DNA of 64,000 nucleotides from an uncultured Roseburia sp. (GCA_945787015.1 CALZGM010000003.1:1-64000), one strand, 5' to 3'; positions 25,534 through 32,402 are shown, counted from the stretch's first letter. Notes: generated by a model from the letters alone, not told the origin. Made by a program: numbers and translations.

Positions 25534-25652
25534 GAATGTGAATGTAATTTGTATGCTGCAAACAGTTCTATATGGATTGGCATTGTGATAGGCTAAGGAC
25601 TACAAATGTAGCAATTGTAAATGTATTATGTAAATTGCTTTCATCAGGTGTT

Positions 25653-25813
25653 GGGGCATAAAAGGCGATTCTGCTGTTTGATTGCCCCGTGGAATGACCC
25701 TATATGTGAAAAATGGGGCACTGGAGGCTGGAAATCCGTTGCTGATGCCCCGTTTTTCCGATTTTTATAATAAAAGTGGGGCATTAGAGGAAGAAAAGGC
25801 TGTCTAGTGCCCC
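25653..25813. repeat. three tandem GGGGCA...TGCCCC hairpin units
   Basis: Three segments begin with GGGGCA and end with TGCCCC: 25653-25688, 25715-25751 and 25778-25813. Their lengths are 36, 37 and 36 bases, and their starts are 62 and 63 bases apart. The interiors are only loosely alike (A/G-rich then AGG on the left, CYGT on the right). In the third unit the stem extends to ten pairs. Regular spacing with conserved arms suggests an array of one repeat family, not chance. Confidence 0.75.
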
Positions 25814-25876
25814 AAAGGTACTTCAGCCAATAATAGAAAACTCATTCTGTGAACTTTCTATTGACACAAATAAAAT

Positions 25877-25902
25877 AGGAATACTGAAATATCAGTATTC
25901 CT
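25877..25902 (-). terminator. hairpin, original tRNA-Leu(CAG) terminator
   Basis: AGGAATACTG and CAGTATTCCT form a perfect 10-bp stem with a six-base loop. It sits nine bases from the attL copy of the tRNA 3' end. On the minus strand a T-rich tract follows, so it was probably the tRNA terminator before the element separated them. Confidence 0.6.
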
Positions 25903-25910
25903 ATAAAAAG

Positions 25911-25931
25911 TGCAGGAGATGGGACTTGAAC
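25911..25931. repeat. attL: left 21-bp direct repeat
   Basis: Identical over 21 bases to 30879-30899 (begins TGCAGGAGATGGGACTT, ends GAAC). The repeat is the T-arm and acceptor 3' strand of tRNA-Leu. It is the host's original tRNA end, now cut off from the tRNA body by the element. Confidence 0.9.
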
Positions 25932-25990
25932 ACCTCCCCAGAGACCAGAAAACGCTAAAATAAAGGATTACAGGGGCATCGACACCACTG

Positions 25991-26009
25991 GTCTCACCCT
26001 AGGTCACAC
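25991..26009. repeat. left arm-type repeat of the element
   Basis: GTCTCACCCTAGGTCACAC lies 60 bases inside attL, directly after the stop of the left recombinase gene. It contains two GTCNCAC units. The same arrangement occurs at 30786-30803. These are candidate integrase arm sites. The flanking bases GAGACCAG (25941-25948) and CTGGTCTC (25988-25995) also form an 8-bp inverted repeat. Confidence 0.6.
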
Positions 26010-26010
26010 C

Positions 26011-26880
26011 CTAAAGATTATACAAATATGAATTTGCTATTACATCAATTCTATTATGTCCTAATTGGCGTGACGCATATAGCATCGCCTGTCGGTCATA
26101 TCTCACCCCGGCCATATCTCCCCGGCAACAATATGTATCTTCTCGTGTAAGACTATCGAGCGGACGAGCTACACTCCGATAAGCTCGGCACGCATATTCC
26201 GCACGGCAATGGTGCTCATCGAAAGCACTATGTACATGAGAAAAGACTTTCCCGGTGCCAGCAGAATGCATCATCTTTATAACCATCGACAGCTCCTCTC
26301 TACTGCCATGGAGGTCGATATCCCGAACTTTTCCACCTTTCCCTTTTATGTTGCGTAGAATCGGATTCCCGTTCTTGTCAAAAGCAAGGCTATCGCCGTG
26401 CAAGGCTTCCAGCTCATGACGACGAAGACCAGAGCACTTGGCAAGCGTCGTTAATTCGAGATTTGAAACCTCACTGAAATGTGCATCTCTTTTTGCTGCA
26501 AATCTACTCCTCTTAATATCTGCGCGTTCCCTTTTGGGTGCGGTGTACTCTATTTGCGTCGTGCTAACACCCCATGCTTTCGCCAGAGCGTTCATTGCCG
26601 TTGATATTGTCCATGCACTTTTCCCTTGAGACTCCAACGCTCGGAGATATGCCGGAATCATGTTCCATGCGATATCCTTGTCAGATATCCCTACCGAGGT
26701 CAACCAATCGGCAAAATGATTGCACTGTGACAAATAGGTCTTATAAGTCACATGGGAGTGAATGTAAGGGCTCGCATTGTGCACGTCCTTTAATCCATGT
26801 TTGGGGCGACCATGCCCTTGCTCATATTTCTCGCGCAATTGGTCACGCATCCATTTTCTAACCTTGATTTTCTTTCCCAT
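26011..26880 (-). CDS. tyrosine recombinase A of the element
   Basis: 289 residues. An N-terminal core-binding domain (about 35-115; YKTYLSQCNHFADWL) is followed by a catalytic domain. The presumed active residues are Arg153/154 (SGLRRHELEAL), Lys181 or Lys184 (KGKGGK), His223-x-x-Arg226 (HHCR), His275 (QLGHNR) and Tyr285 near the C-terminus. It is short and has little sequence in common with recombinase B of the same element. It may excise, resolve or integrate the element. The start has AAAGGA upstream. The stop lies next to the arm-type repeat. Confidence 0.82.
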   Translation of the reverse strand: MGKKIKVRKWMRDQLREKYEQGHGRPKHGLKDVHNASPYIHSHVTYKTYLSQCNHFADWLTSVGISDKDIAWNMIPAYLRALESQGKSAWTISTAMNALAKAWGVSTTQIEYTAPKRERADIKRSRFAAKRDAHFSEVSNLELTTLAKCSGLRRHELEALHGDSLAFDKNGNPILRNIKGKGGKVRDIDLHGSREELSMVIKMMHSAGTGKVFSHVHSAFDEHHCRAEYACRAYRSVARPLDSLTREDTYCCRGDMAGVRYDRQAMLYASRQLGHNRIDVIANSYLYNL

Positions 26881-26928
26881 AGTGCTGTCCTTTCTGTGTT
26901 AAGAATTGTTTCGCCTTGTTAGGGTTAC

Positions 26929-27126
26929 TTACTGGTTCCTTTGGTTACTATGATTCGCCACGCACCCGATGAACTCATTGTCGGTATGTTTATGCGATTT
27001 CTTCGTCTTGGCAACTCCCTCTAACAGCATTGCGCCTGCCACCGCGCAATCCATTTCGCTTACTGAATGATGAGCTATGGGGTCGACACGTTCGTCGTGC
27101 TCATCCTTGCACCTACTCGGTGCCAT
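26929..27126 (-). CDS. 65-residue protein of the element, unknown
   Basis: 65 residues, hydrophilic, with many His and several Cys/Asp/Glu (MAPSRCKDEHDER...). It has no membrane helix and no motif I recognise. The start has AAAGGAGA eight bases upstream, and it lies 48 bases before recombinase A in the same direction. It could be a small regulator or excision factor. The reading frame is short, so moderate confidence. Confidence 0.55.
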   Translation of the reverse strand: MAPSRCKDEHDERVDPIAHHSVSEMDCAVAGAMLLEGVAKTKKSHKHTDNEFIGCVANHSNQRNQ

Positions 27127-27216
27127 TTATGTGTCTCCTTTCTTTCAATAGCCTTTTAAAGTCTGCCATCCTAGTATGTTATAAATATGTGACCTATGCC
27201 CGGTTGGTATCGGTTA

Positions 27217-27254
27217 ATCTGTTTATTCGTACATAGATGCCCGAATAAACAGAT
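27217..27254. repeat. perfect 13-bp inverted repeat in the element
   Basis: ATCTGTTTATTCG and CGAATAAACAGAT enclose a 12-base loop (TACATAGATGCC). It sits in the 205-base gap between the two small genes. There is no T-run, so a terminator is less likely than a replication hairpin (single- or double-strand origin) or a promoter operator. Confidence 0.65.
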
Positions 27255-27289
27255 AGTAATGGTTGCGACCCAATAGGGCGGGATGGAAC

Positions 27290-27320
27290 AAAAAGAGCCA
27301 GCAACCATCAAGCTACTGGC
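27290..27320 (-). terminator. terminator of the rep operon
   Basis: On the minus strand GCCAG and CTGGC form a stem (further pairing TAGC/GTTG is weak), followed by TCTTTTTG. It lies 11 bases after the stop of the 76-residue gene. Confidence 0.7.
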
Positions 27321-27331
27321 ATCTTTTCTAG

Positions 27332-27562
27332 CTATTCAATTGTTTCCCGAATCCATCCCAAATAATCAATGTTCTCGGTGATCGCCATCTGATTTGGGCT
27401 CGTCAAGAGCTCCTCGTAATCGACATTCCCAGCAATCCATTCCAGCACAATATTTACATCCGCAAAAGAGTGGAACAATTCTTTGTTGAGGTCGTCGGTC
27501 ATTAACGTTTGAATTACATTGATTGCAGTTGCTATCTGTTCTTTCGTTAAGTATTCGCTCAT
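27332..27562 (-). CDS. 76-residue acidic protein co-transcribed with rep
   Basis: 76 residues from ATG 27562, chosen over an upstream in-frame start because a near-perfect AAAGGAGGTGATT ribosome binding site fills the 16 bases between the rep stop and this ATG. The protein is acidic and helical (MSEYLTKEQIATAINVIQTLMTDDL). It contains no DNA-binding motif that I can name. The position after rep suggests copy control, replication or ssDNA-related roles. Unknown family. Confidence 0.75.
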   Translation of the reverse strand: MSEYLTKEQIATAINVIQTLMTDDLNKELFHSFADVNIVLEWIAGNVDYEELLTSPNQMAITENIDYLGWIRETIE

Positions 27563-27578
27563 CTTAATCACCTCCTTT

Positions 27579-29216
27579 CTACTGATACACAACACTGCTT
27601 TGAGGAATGTCGCCAAGTGTCTGGCGGATGATTGCTTTTATTGAATCCGTCTCCGGTACTTTCAACCAAAGAACGTCTTCGTTAGTGTCTTTGCCATGTT
27701 CCTCAACAGCTTTGATACCGGGACAAGACATTGCTAGGAGCCTAACAATATCTCCCTGTGTGGAATATTGCACTCCATCCTGTTTGATTGTGGTCGAGGA
27801 CATTTCCACTTCACTTGCACAAGAGATTACCACTTGTTGCGGTAATACAACATCCCCTATCACTGTGTCTGGATGTTGATTTATTGGAGGCTTGCGACTG
27901 AATAGATATGCCACCTCATTTTGCACTGAAATTTGCGAATGAGACCTATCGTTCACTAACGCAAATAATCTGCCAGTATCAGGGCGAATGTAACCTTTTA
28001 CATATTCCTCAAACAAGTCCCGAAAGGTGATATATCGCTTGACACGCTCTTTTAATACAGCCTCTGTACCTCGATTTGATGCACTTTCACATAGGAGGAT
28101 GGTTTCGCCTTTATCATTTTTCGCGATTGAACACACGAAAAAACGTGAACGCACCGCATCTAACTGACTATTGCTACAGCCGCATTGCTTTGCCCATTCA
28201 TCGAAAGGTAAGTTAGAGGTTACGACAATTGCTTTACCTGTGAAAGGCCTGTCATTACTATTGCGTCGATAGGCCTTCACAACTCGATTGTCGCATAAAT
28301 TAAGAATAGCAGGAGCTGTCTGGTCATCAATGATTATGGCCTCTGTTCCCGCTTTTAGAGTGTCAAATTTTCCACTCCCCTGGCGGTCTATGACCAGTAT
28401 CTTATTCATTCCCATCGCGCGCAAAACCAAATCACTGGTGTAGGTCTTTCCGTCATTGCCGTTACCACGGATGTAAATACACAGACGGGCAACACGGCAA
28501 GGGTCTTCCTCCAGACGTCTGTCAAGCCCACGGTCGTATCGCTCACCCAACACCTTATTTAATGTCCTGTCGAGATGTACACGAGCACAAAGCTGGTCGT
28601 GCCAATCGTCGTAATCCTTGAGGTCATAACCCAATTGAGTTGCGGTTTCCATTAGCTCTGCTTTGTCTTCCAGTGTCAGCTTACTGGTTTGAGCTGATAC
28701 TCGGGTATACCCATCTCGAATCATCTTGACCTCTTCGGGGGTCAAGTTGCTGACGATTTCGTCTTCTTCGTAGTGCTCCTTGCCATCGGCGATTGCTTGC
28801 GGAGTCTCGTGTGTTAAGTACATCGCATACGCGGCAAAATTACGCACCGTTTCGATTCCGTGCTTTTCAATCATTTTGACGTCTTCCGGACGGAACACAA
28901 CGTGTAAATCTTTTAGGATTTGGCGAACATGCAGTCCAGATTTAGAGACGTTTTGTCCGGACTTGCCGTCCATAACTCGTACAATGATGTGGTAATGGGC
29001 TTTTTCAACGGACGGCCGAAAAAAGTCGTCACCAAGGGTATCTCTGTCATGCCGAATTGCTAGGATTTGATACCTAGCTTTACTGATTGAGCGGATGAGC
29101 TTCTTTAGCGATTCCCAACCGTTTGGGAGTTGCTCGTCGTATATCTTTAGTGCGAGTGTTTTGACGTTGCGATTAAGGGTCATCTCCATGTTTTTTTCTA
29201 CTTCTTTTTTTTTCAT
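27579..29216 (-). CDS. rolling-circle replication initiator: HUH nuclease fused to SF3 helicase
   Basis: 545 residues from ATG 29216 (GGGAGG upstream). The N-terminal nuclease (about 15-170) has motif II His74-Tyr-His76 (KAHYHIIV) and motif III AAYAMYLTHE with candidate nicking tyrosines Tyr130 and Tyr133. This Y-x-x-Y-L-T-H form recalls Rep_2 proteins of pE194/pMV158 plasmids. The helicase (about 240-400) has Walker A GNGNDGKT (251-258), Walker B AIIIDD (293-298), motif C VVTSN (Asn335) and arginines in AVRSRFF. The nuclease would nick the origin and the helicase unwind it. The fusion is the CRESS-DNA Rep layout. The last 140 residues match nothing I know. Confidence 0.85.
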   Translation of the reverse strand: MKKKEVEKNMEMTLNRNVKTLALKIYDEQLPNGWESLKKLIRSISKARYQILAIRHDRDTLGDDFFRPSVEKAHYHIIVRVMDGKSGQNVSKSGLHVRQILKDLHVVFRPEDVKMIEKHGIETVRNFAAYAMYLTHETPQAIADGKEHYEEDEIVSNLTPEEVKMIRDGYTRVSAQTSKLTLEDKAELMETATQLGYDLKDYDDWHDQLCARVHLDRTLNKVLGERYDRGLDRRLEEDPCRVARLCIYIRGNGNDGKTYTSDLVLRAMGMNKILVIDRQGSGKFDTLKAGTEAIIIDDQTAPAILNLCDNRVVKAYRRNSNDRPFTGKAIVVTSNLPFDEWAKQCGCSNSQLDAVRSRFFVCSIAKNDKGETILLCESASNRGTEAVLKERVKRYITFRDLFEEYVKGYIRPDTGRLFALVNDRSHSQISVQNEVAYLFSRKPPINQHPDTVIGDVVLPQQVVISCASEVEMSSTTIKQDGVQYSTQGDIVRLLAMSCPGIKAVEEHGKDTNEDVLWLKVPETDSIKAIIRQTLGDIPQSSVVYQ

Positions 29217-29232
29217 ATTGTGCCTCCCAATA

Positions 29233-29337
29233 GTGACCACCTGACAACCTAGTGACCACCTCTTAGCCGTAGCTCGGTGGTCACGCGCAAAAGCAGTGTT
29301 TACAAGCTTTAGAAGGTTATGTGACCACCTGACCACC
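29233..29337. repeat. iterons upstream of rep (candidate origin)
   Basis: GTGACCACC occurs at 29233-29241, 29252-29260 and 29321-29329, its reverse complement at 29276-29284, and a shortened TGACCACC at 29330-29337. The repeats start 17 bases before the rep start codon. Clustered iterons here fit Rep binding for origin recognition and autoregulation. Confidence 0.8.
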
Positions 29338-29373
29338 ATGTTTTTATTAGTTACGCTCTAAATATGGTATGAG

Positions 29374-29459
29374 GGGGGCGTCCATATGTTTTAGAGTTAA
29401 TAAGTGAGGTACATATTGACGTAAGTGACTCGTCCATATTTTGTACGTAGGGGGCGTCC
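29374..29459. repeat. second repeat pair between rep and recombinase B
   Basis: GGGGGCGTCC occurs at 29374-29383 and 29450-29459; CGTCCATAT occurs at 29379-29387 and 29431-29439. They overlap partly. They lie in the intergenic origin region and could be nick-site or regulator-binding repeats for recombinase B, whose start is 25 bases downstream. Confidence 0.6.
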
Positions 29460-29483
29460 CCTGGTCAGAAAATGGAGTTACAT

Positions 29484-30866
29484 ATGAACAATGACGATAT
29501 GAGAAAGGTATTACATGATTTATCTTCAGAGAGAGCATCTATACAACGCCAGCTAGAATGTGGTATCATTACTGCTGTCGATGCCTCTATGGAAGAGGAG
29601 AACATTATGACCAAAGAAAGGAAGATTAAAGAGCAGTTGGTTCTTTCCGCTCATATAACCAAGAGCGGAACCCCACGAAAAATTGAATACAAAGAAGGAA
29701 AGGGATTGTGGATGACCATCCTTCCCAACGATAAGAGATTGTACGCGAAGACGCGTGATATCCTTATCGACAAGCTGTTTGATTATTATGGACTATGCGT
29801 TGCAGATTGCACTATCAAGGGTATATTCGAGTTGGCATTGAATGAGAAGCAAGCAACCCAGAATGTAAACGCCGGAACAATCAAGAGAGACCGTTATCAA
29901 TTCGAGCGATTTATCTCATCGGAGTTTGCTTGTCGAGACATTCGCTCTATCTCCAAGACTGATTTGCAAACATATACACAAGACATGGTTAATCGTATTC
30001 GCCCAATCGAGTCAGCATTTAAAGCATACAAAGGGATTCTTAATCTTATCTTTTGTTATGCTCTCGAATACGACATCATTAGTGTTAACCCAGTTCAGTT
30101 TCTCAAGAATGCTATTTACCTCAAGGGATGTGACCGCACGAAAGCAAAGCCCGAGGACAAGATACTATCCCCGGAAGAGATAGCGTGTGTAATTCATGCT
30201 GTACGGGAAAGAATGACGCAGAAACGATATCATGGATATTTCATTAACGGGTACGCGATTTTGCTATCTATTGAAACCGGAATGAGGGTTGGGGAGCTGT
30301 GCGCTCTCAAATGGAGTGACATCAAAGACAATGTAATCCATATCCATGCGCAACAGTTAATGTACAAGGACAATGGGCGGAATTACTATTATGTCGGTTG
30401 GACGAAAGATGAGAAAGGCCGGAGTCAAGGCGGACGTGAATTTCCTATCACTGATAAAATCAGAAGTATCTTAACCGAGATACGGGAACTGCAATCCTCT
30501 CTTGATATTGAATCCGAATTTGTATTTTGTAATACAGATGGACGATGGATTTATGCGAAAGCCTATGAGGATTGTTTGAGAGGGCTCTGTAAAGCACTCG
30601 GACTGAATGTGACGAATAATCATGCATTTCGCATGTCACTTAACAGCAATGTGCTTATTCCGCTTGGTATTCCCGTCACGGAGCGAGCACAATTGCTCGG
30701 ACACTCGGTTGAGACCAACCAAAAGTACTATAGCTACGCACAAAAGGATTCCAAAGACCAAATCTGTGCACTGCTAAATAGTCAAGTCACACCTAGGTCA
30801 CACTCAAATATAGTGCCCTTTAAACAAAAAGAAAGCCCCGAGACCGCTATTCTCAAGGCTTTCTAG
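29484..30866 (+). CDS. int: tyrosine recombinase B (Tn916-type integrase) of the element
   Basis: 460 residues from ATG 29484; GGAG lies five bases upstream. An in-frame ATG at 29472 would overlap that site. An N-terminal coiled and arm-binding region (1-105) is followed by a core-binding SAM-like domain (about 112-215) and a catalytic domain with Arg268 (TGMRVGE), Lys308, His380-x-x-Arg383 (HAFR), His407 (LLGHS) and Tyr416. It is the likely enzyme for insertion at tRNA-Leu, since its gene ends 12 bases before attR. The C-terminal coding bases contain the right arm-type repeat. Confidence 0.92.
   Translation: MNNDDMRKVLHDLSSERASIQRQLECGIITAVDASMEEENIMTKERKIKEQLVLSAHITKSGTPRKIEYKEGKGLWMTILPNDKRLYAKTRDILIDKLFDYYGLCVADCTIKGIFELALNEKQATQNVNAGTIKRDRYQFERFISSEFACRDIRSISKTDLQTYTQDMVNRIRPIESAFKAYKGILNLIFCYALEYDIISVNPVQFLKNAIYLKGCDRTKAKPEDKILSPEEIACVIHAVRERMTQKRYHGYFINGYAILLSIETGMRVGELCALKWSDIKDNVIHIHAQQLMYKDNGRNYYYVGWTKDEKGRSQGGREFPITDKIRSILTEIRELQSSLDIESEFVFCNTDGRWIYAKAYEDCLRGLCKALGLNVTNNHAFRMSLNSNVLIPLGIPVTERAQLLGHSVETNQKYYSYAQKDSKDQICALLNSQVTPRSHSNIVPFKQKESPETAILKAF
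30786..30803. repeat. right arm-type repeat of the element
   Basis: GTCACACCTAGGTCACAC, two GTCACAC units in direct order, lies 76 bases inside attR and inside the 3' end of the recombinase B gene. It matches the left copy in 12 consecutive bases (CCTAGGTCACAC). Confidence 0.6.
30830..30863 (+). terminator. hairpin at the end of recombinase B
   Basis: AGAAAGCC and GGCTTTCT flank a loop with inner GAG/CTC pairing, ending just before the int stop codon. There is no T-run; it may stop transcription from int entering the convergent tRNA gene. Confidence 0.5.
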
Positions 30867-30878
30867 TAAAGTGATGAA

Positions 30879-30962
30879 TGCAGGAGATGGGACTTGAACC
30901 CACACGACATTGCTGCCACAGGCACCTGAAGCCTGCGCGTCTGCCAATTCCACCACTCCTGC
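30879..30962 (-). tRNA. tRNA-Leu (anticodon CAG)
   Basis: 84 bases on the minus strand. The acceptor stem is GCAGGAG/CTCCTGC, the anticodon stem CAGGC/GCCTG with loop TTCAGGT (anticodon CAG), a long variable arm typical of tRNA-Leu, and a T-arm GTGGGTTCAAGTCCCAT. CCA is not encoded. Its 3' 21 bases are the attR copy, so the element rebuilt an intact tRNA on entry. Confidence 0.95.
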
Positions 30963-30973
30963 AAGCAAAAACT

Positions 30974-31002
30974 ATTGTATCTGTTTTAACGAGAGAAGTC
31001 AA
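30974..31002 (-). promoter_or_regulatory. promoter of tRNA-Leu(CAG)
   Basis: On the minus strand: TTGACT, a 17-base spacer and TACAAT, ending 12 bases before the tRNA 5' end. Confidence 0.75.
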
Positions 31003-31065
31003 GAGCAAAATAATAAAATGTTCCAATTGTTCAAAAAATAAATGAAATTTATTTTAAAATACTTA

Positions 31066-31094
31066 TTGACAATTCTTTTCTCGTTTGCTATGAT
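31066..31094 (+). promoter_or_regulatory. promoter of tRNA-Leu(AAG)
   Basis: TTGACA, a 17-base spacer and TATGAT, 26 bases before the tRNA 5' end. It is divergent from the promoter of the neighbouring tRNA-Leu. Confidence 0.8.
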
Positions 31095-31120
31095 ATACAA
31101 GTCGTCACGAAGTGATGTAT

Positions 31121-31204
31121 GCGGAAGTGTCGGAACTGGCAGACGAGCAAGACTAAGGATCTTGTGGTGGTTACATCGTGTGGGTTCAAGTCCCATCTTC
31201 CGCA
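31121..31204 (+). tRNA. tRNA-Leu (anticodon AAG)
   Basis: 84 bases. The acceptor stem is GCGGAAG/CTTCCGC, the anticodon stem CAAGA/TCTTG with loop CTAAGGA (anticodon AAG), with a long variable arm and the same T-arm sequence as tRNA-Leu(CAG). CCA is not encoded. A34 would be modified to inosine. Confidence 0.93.
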
Positions 31205-31216
31205 TTTGTTATGGAA

Positions 31217-31248
31217 AGCCTTGAGTTTAACAGACTCAGGGCTTTTTT
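31217..31248 (+). terminator. terminator of tRNA-Leu(AAG)
   Basis: AGCCTTGAGT and ACTCAGGGCT form a 10-bp stem with one G-U pair, followed by a T-run. Confidence 0.88.
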
Positions 31249-31373
31249 GTGTCTAAAATGGATGCCATTTAAGCTTTAGCATTGCAAGGAGTTTTGTTCT
31301 ATCAAACTATGAAATATTGAAAATAACTGATATAATGCTCATAGGCTGAATTTGAATTTAATGGAGAATGGGT

Positions 31374-32402
31374 ATGTTTGAGTTGAGGAGACTTTCTGTT
31401 AAGGACGGAATGGATATTTATGAGATGTTACAGGAGATTCCTGCCGAAGAGAATAATATGCACAATAGTGTAAATGGAATTTCGTTTGAAGCGTATAAAG
31501 ATTTTTTGGCTGAGAGCGAGGAAGAGTCTAAGAGGGATGGAATCATTGATGGATGGAGGGTTCCTTCAACAAGATACTGGCTTTACGTGGATAAAAAGCC
31601 GGTTGGGTTCGCTGACATAAGACATTTCTTAACACCTGCACTGAAACAGGCTGGCGGAAATATTGGTTATGCAATCAGGCCTACGGAACGAGGTAAGGGC
31701 TATGGCAAAAAGTTATTAGAACTTTTGTTAGTGAAGGCCAGAGAAAAGGGACTTGAAAAAGTATTAATTACTGCACTTCCTACAAATGCAGCCTCAATAG
31801 GTGTAGCTAAGGCTAATGGCGGACAACTAATCAAGCAGACTGAGGAACGTGTATATATCTGGATTCCGCTTGCAGACTACTCTGATGTAAAACTTGAAAC
31901 GAAGGATTTAGTCCTTAAGAAGGCTAAACCTGAGGACTGGGAAGCTCTCTATCATAATCTCTGGAAACACGCAGAAAGTGCTAAATATATGCTCTGGACA
32001 CCTGCAGAAAGCGAAGAGGAAGCTAAAGACCGCATGAACAAAACAGTAGCATTTCAGAAGATAGAGAAATACACATTTTTAGTATATCTTCGTGAAACGG
32101 GTGAACCTATTGGGAATGCCGGAATGAGAGACGCAGGCGGTGGAATCTACGAAGAAACAGGAATTGCTTTAGGACCGAACTTTGTGAGAAAGGGTTACGG
32201 CAGACAGATTCTAAATGCTCTGACAGAGGAAGCAAAGCGTATGGGTGCCACCAGATTCCTGGCTGGTAACAGAGTTAAAAATGAAGCTTCTCGTGGACTT
32301 CAGATGGCCTGCGGATTTTCTTTTGACCACTTATCCGAGGAAAAGACAGACCCTAGAACCGGTGAGAAATATTTCATAGAGAATCATATTAAAATACTTT
32401 AA
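31374..32402 (+). CDS. tandem-domain GNAT acetyltransferase
   Basis: 342 residues from ATG 31374, with GGAGA six bases upstream. Two GNAT domains lie in series. The first (about 1-160) has the acetyl-CoA loop RPTERGKGYGKKLLELLL. The second (about 180-340), RimJ/RimL-like, has GPNFVRKGYGRQILNALTEEA and ends NEASRGLQMACGFSFDH. Substrates of such fusions are not predictable; amines, peptides or antibiotics are possible. It follows the tRNA-Leu gene, has no clear promoter and is followed by another GNAT gene. Confidence 0.85.
   Translation: MFELRRLSVKDGMDIYEMLQEIPAEENNMHNSVNGISFEAYKDFLAESEEESKRDGIIDGWRVPSTRYWLYVDKKPVGFADIRHFLTPALKQAGGNIGYAIRPTERGKGYGKKLLELLLVKAREKGLEKVLITALPTNAASIGVAKANGGQLIKQTEERVYIWIPLADYSDVKLETKDLVLKKAKPEDWEALYHNLWKHAESAKYMLWTPAESEEEAKDRMNKTVAFQKIEKYTFLVYLRETGEPIGNAGMRDAGGGIYEETGIALGPNFVRKGYGRQILNALTEEAKRMGATRFLAGNRVKNEASRGLQMACGFSFDHLSEEKTDPRTGEKYFIENHIKIL

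Larger units (their letters stand above)
25534..25910. other. 377-base non-coding stretch with tandem hairpins
   Basis: No credible coding frame is present. It holds a short palindrome (CTACA..TGTAG at 25600-25611), three regularly spaced GGGGCA hairpins (25653-25813) and a terminator-like hairpin (25877-25902). Before the mobile element entered, this DNA lay just downstream of the tRNA-Leu(CAG) gene. Confidence 0.7.
25911..30899. mobile_element. integrated CRESS-like Rep element in tRNA-Leu(CAG)
   Basis: A unit of about 4,990 bp bounded by 21-bp direct repeats identical to the 3' end of the tRNA-Leu(CAG) gene. Contents, left to right: tyrosine recombinase (-), two small unknown genes (-), HUH-SF3 replication protein (-), iteron-rich origin region, second tyrosine recombinase (+). 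The genes look richer in G+C and use different codons from the flanking DNA (by eye). No capsid, relaxase, resistance or toxin gene was seen. The Rep type links it to the bacterial plasmid groups related to CRESS-DNA viruses. Confidence 0.85.

Noticed and set aside
25653-25813. Possible short CRISPR array
   Set aside because: The units vary inside, only the hexamer arms are kept, and there are no identical direct repeats or cas genes.
25911-25931. Second tRNA-Leu gene
   Set aside because: Only the 3' 21 bases are present; no D arm, anticodon arm or 5' acceptor strand follows. It is the att copy.
29217-29339. N-terminal extension of the Rep protein
   Set aside because: Runs through the iterons; the GGGAGG site and family pattern fit the start at 29216.
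31042-31224. Plus-strand frame of 60 codons
   Set aside because: Spans the tRNA-Leu(AAG) gene and its promoter; no support as protein.
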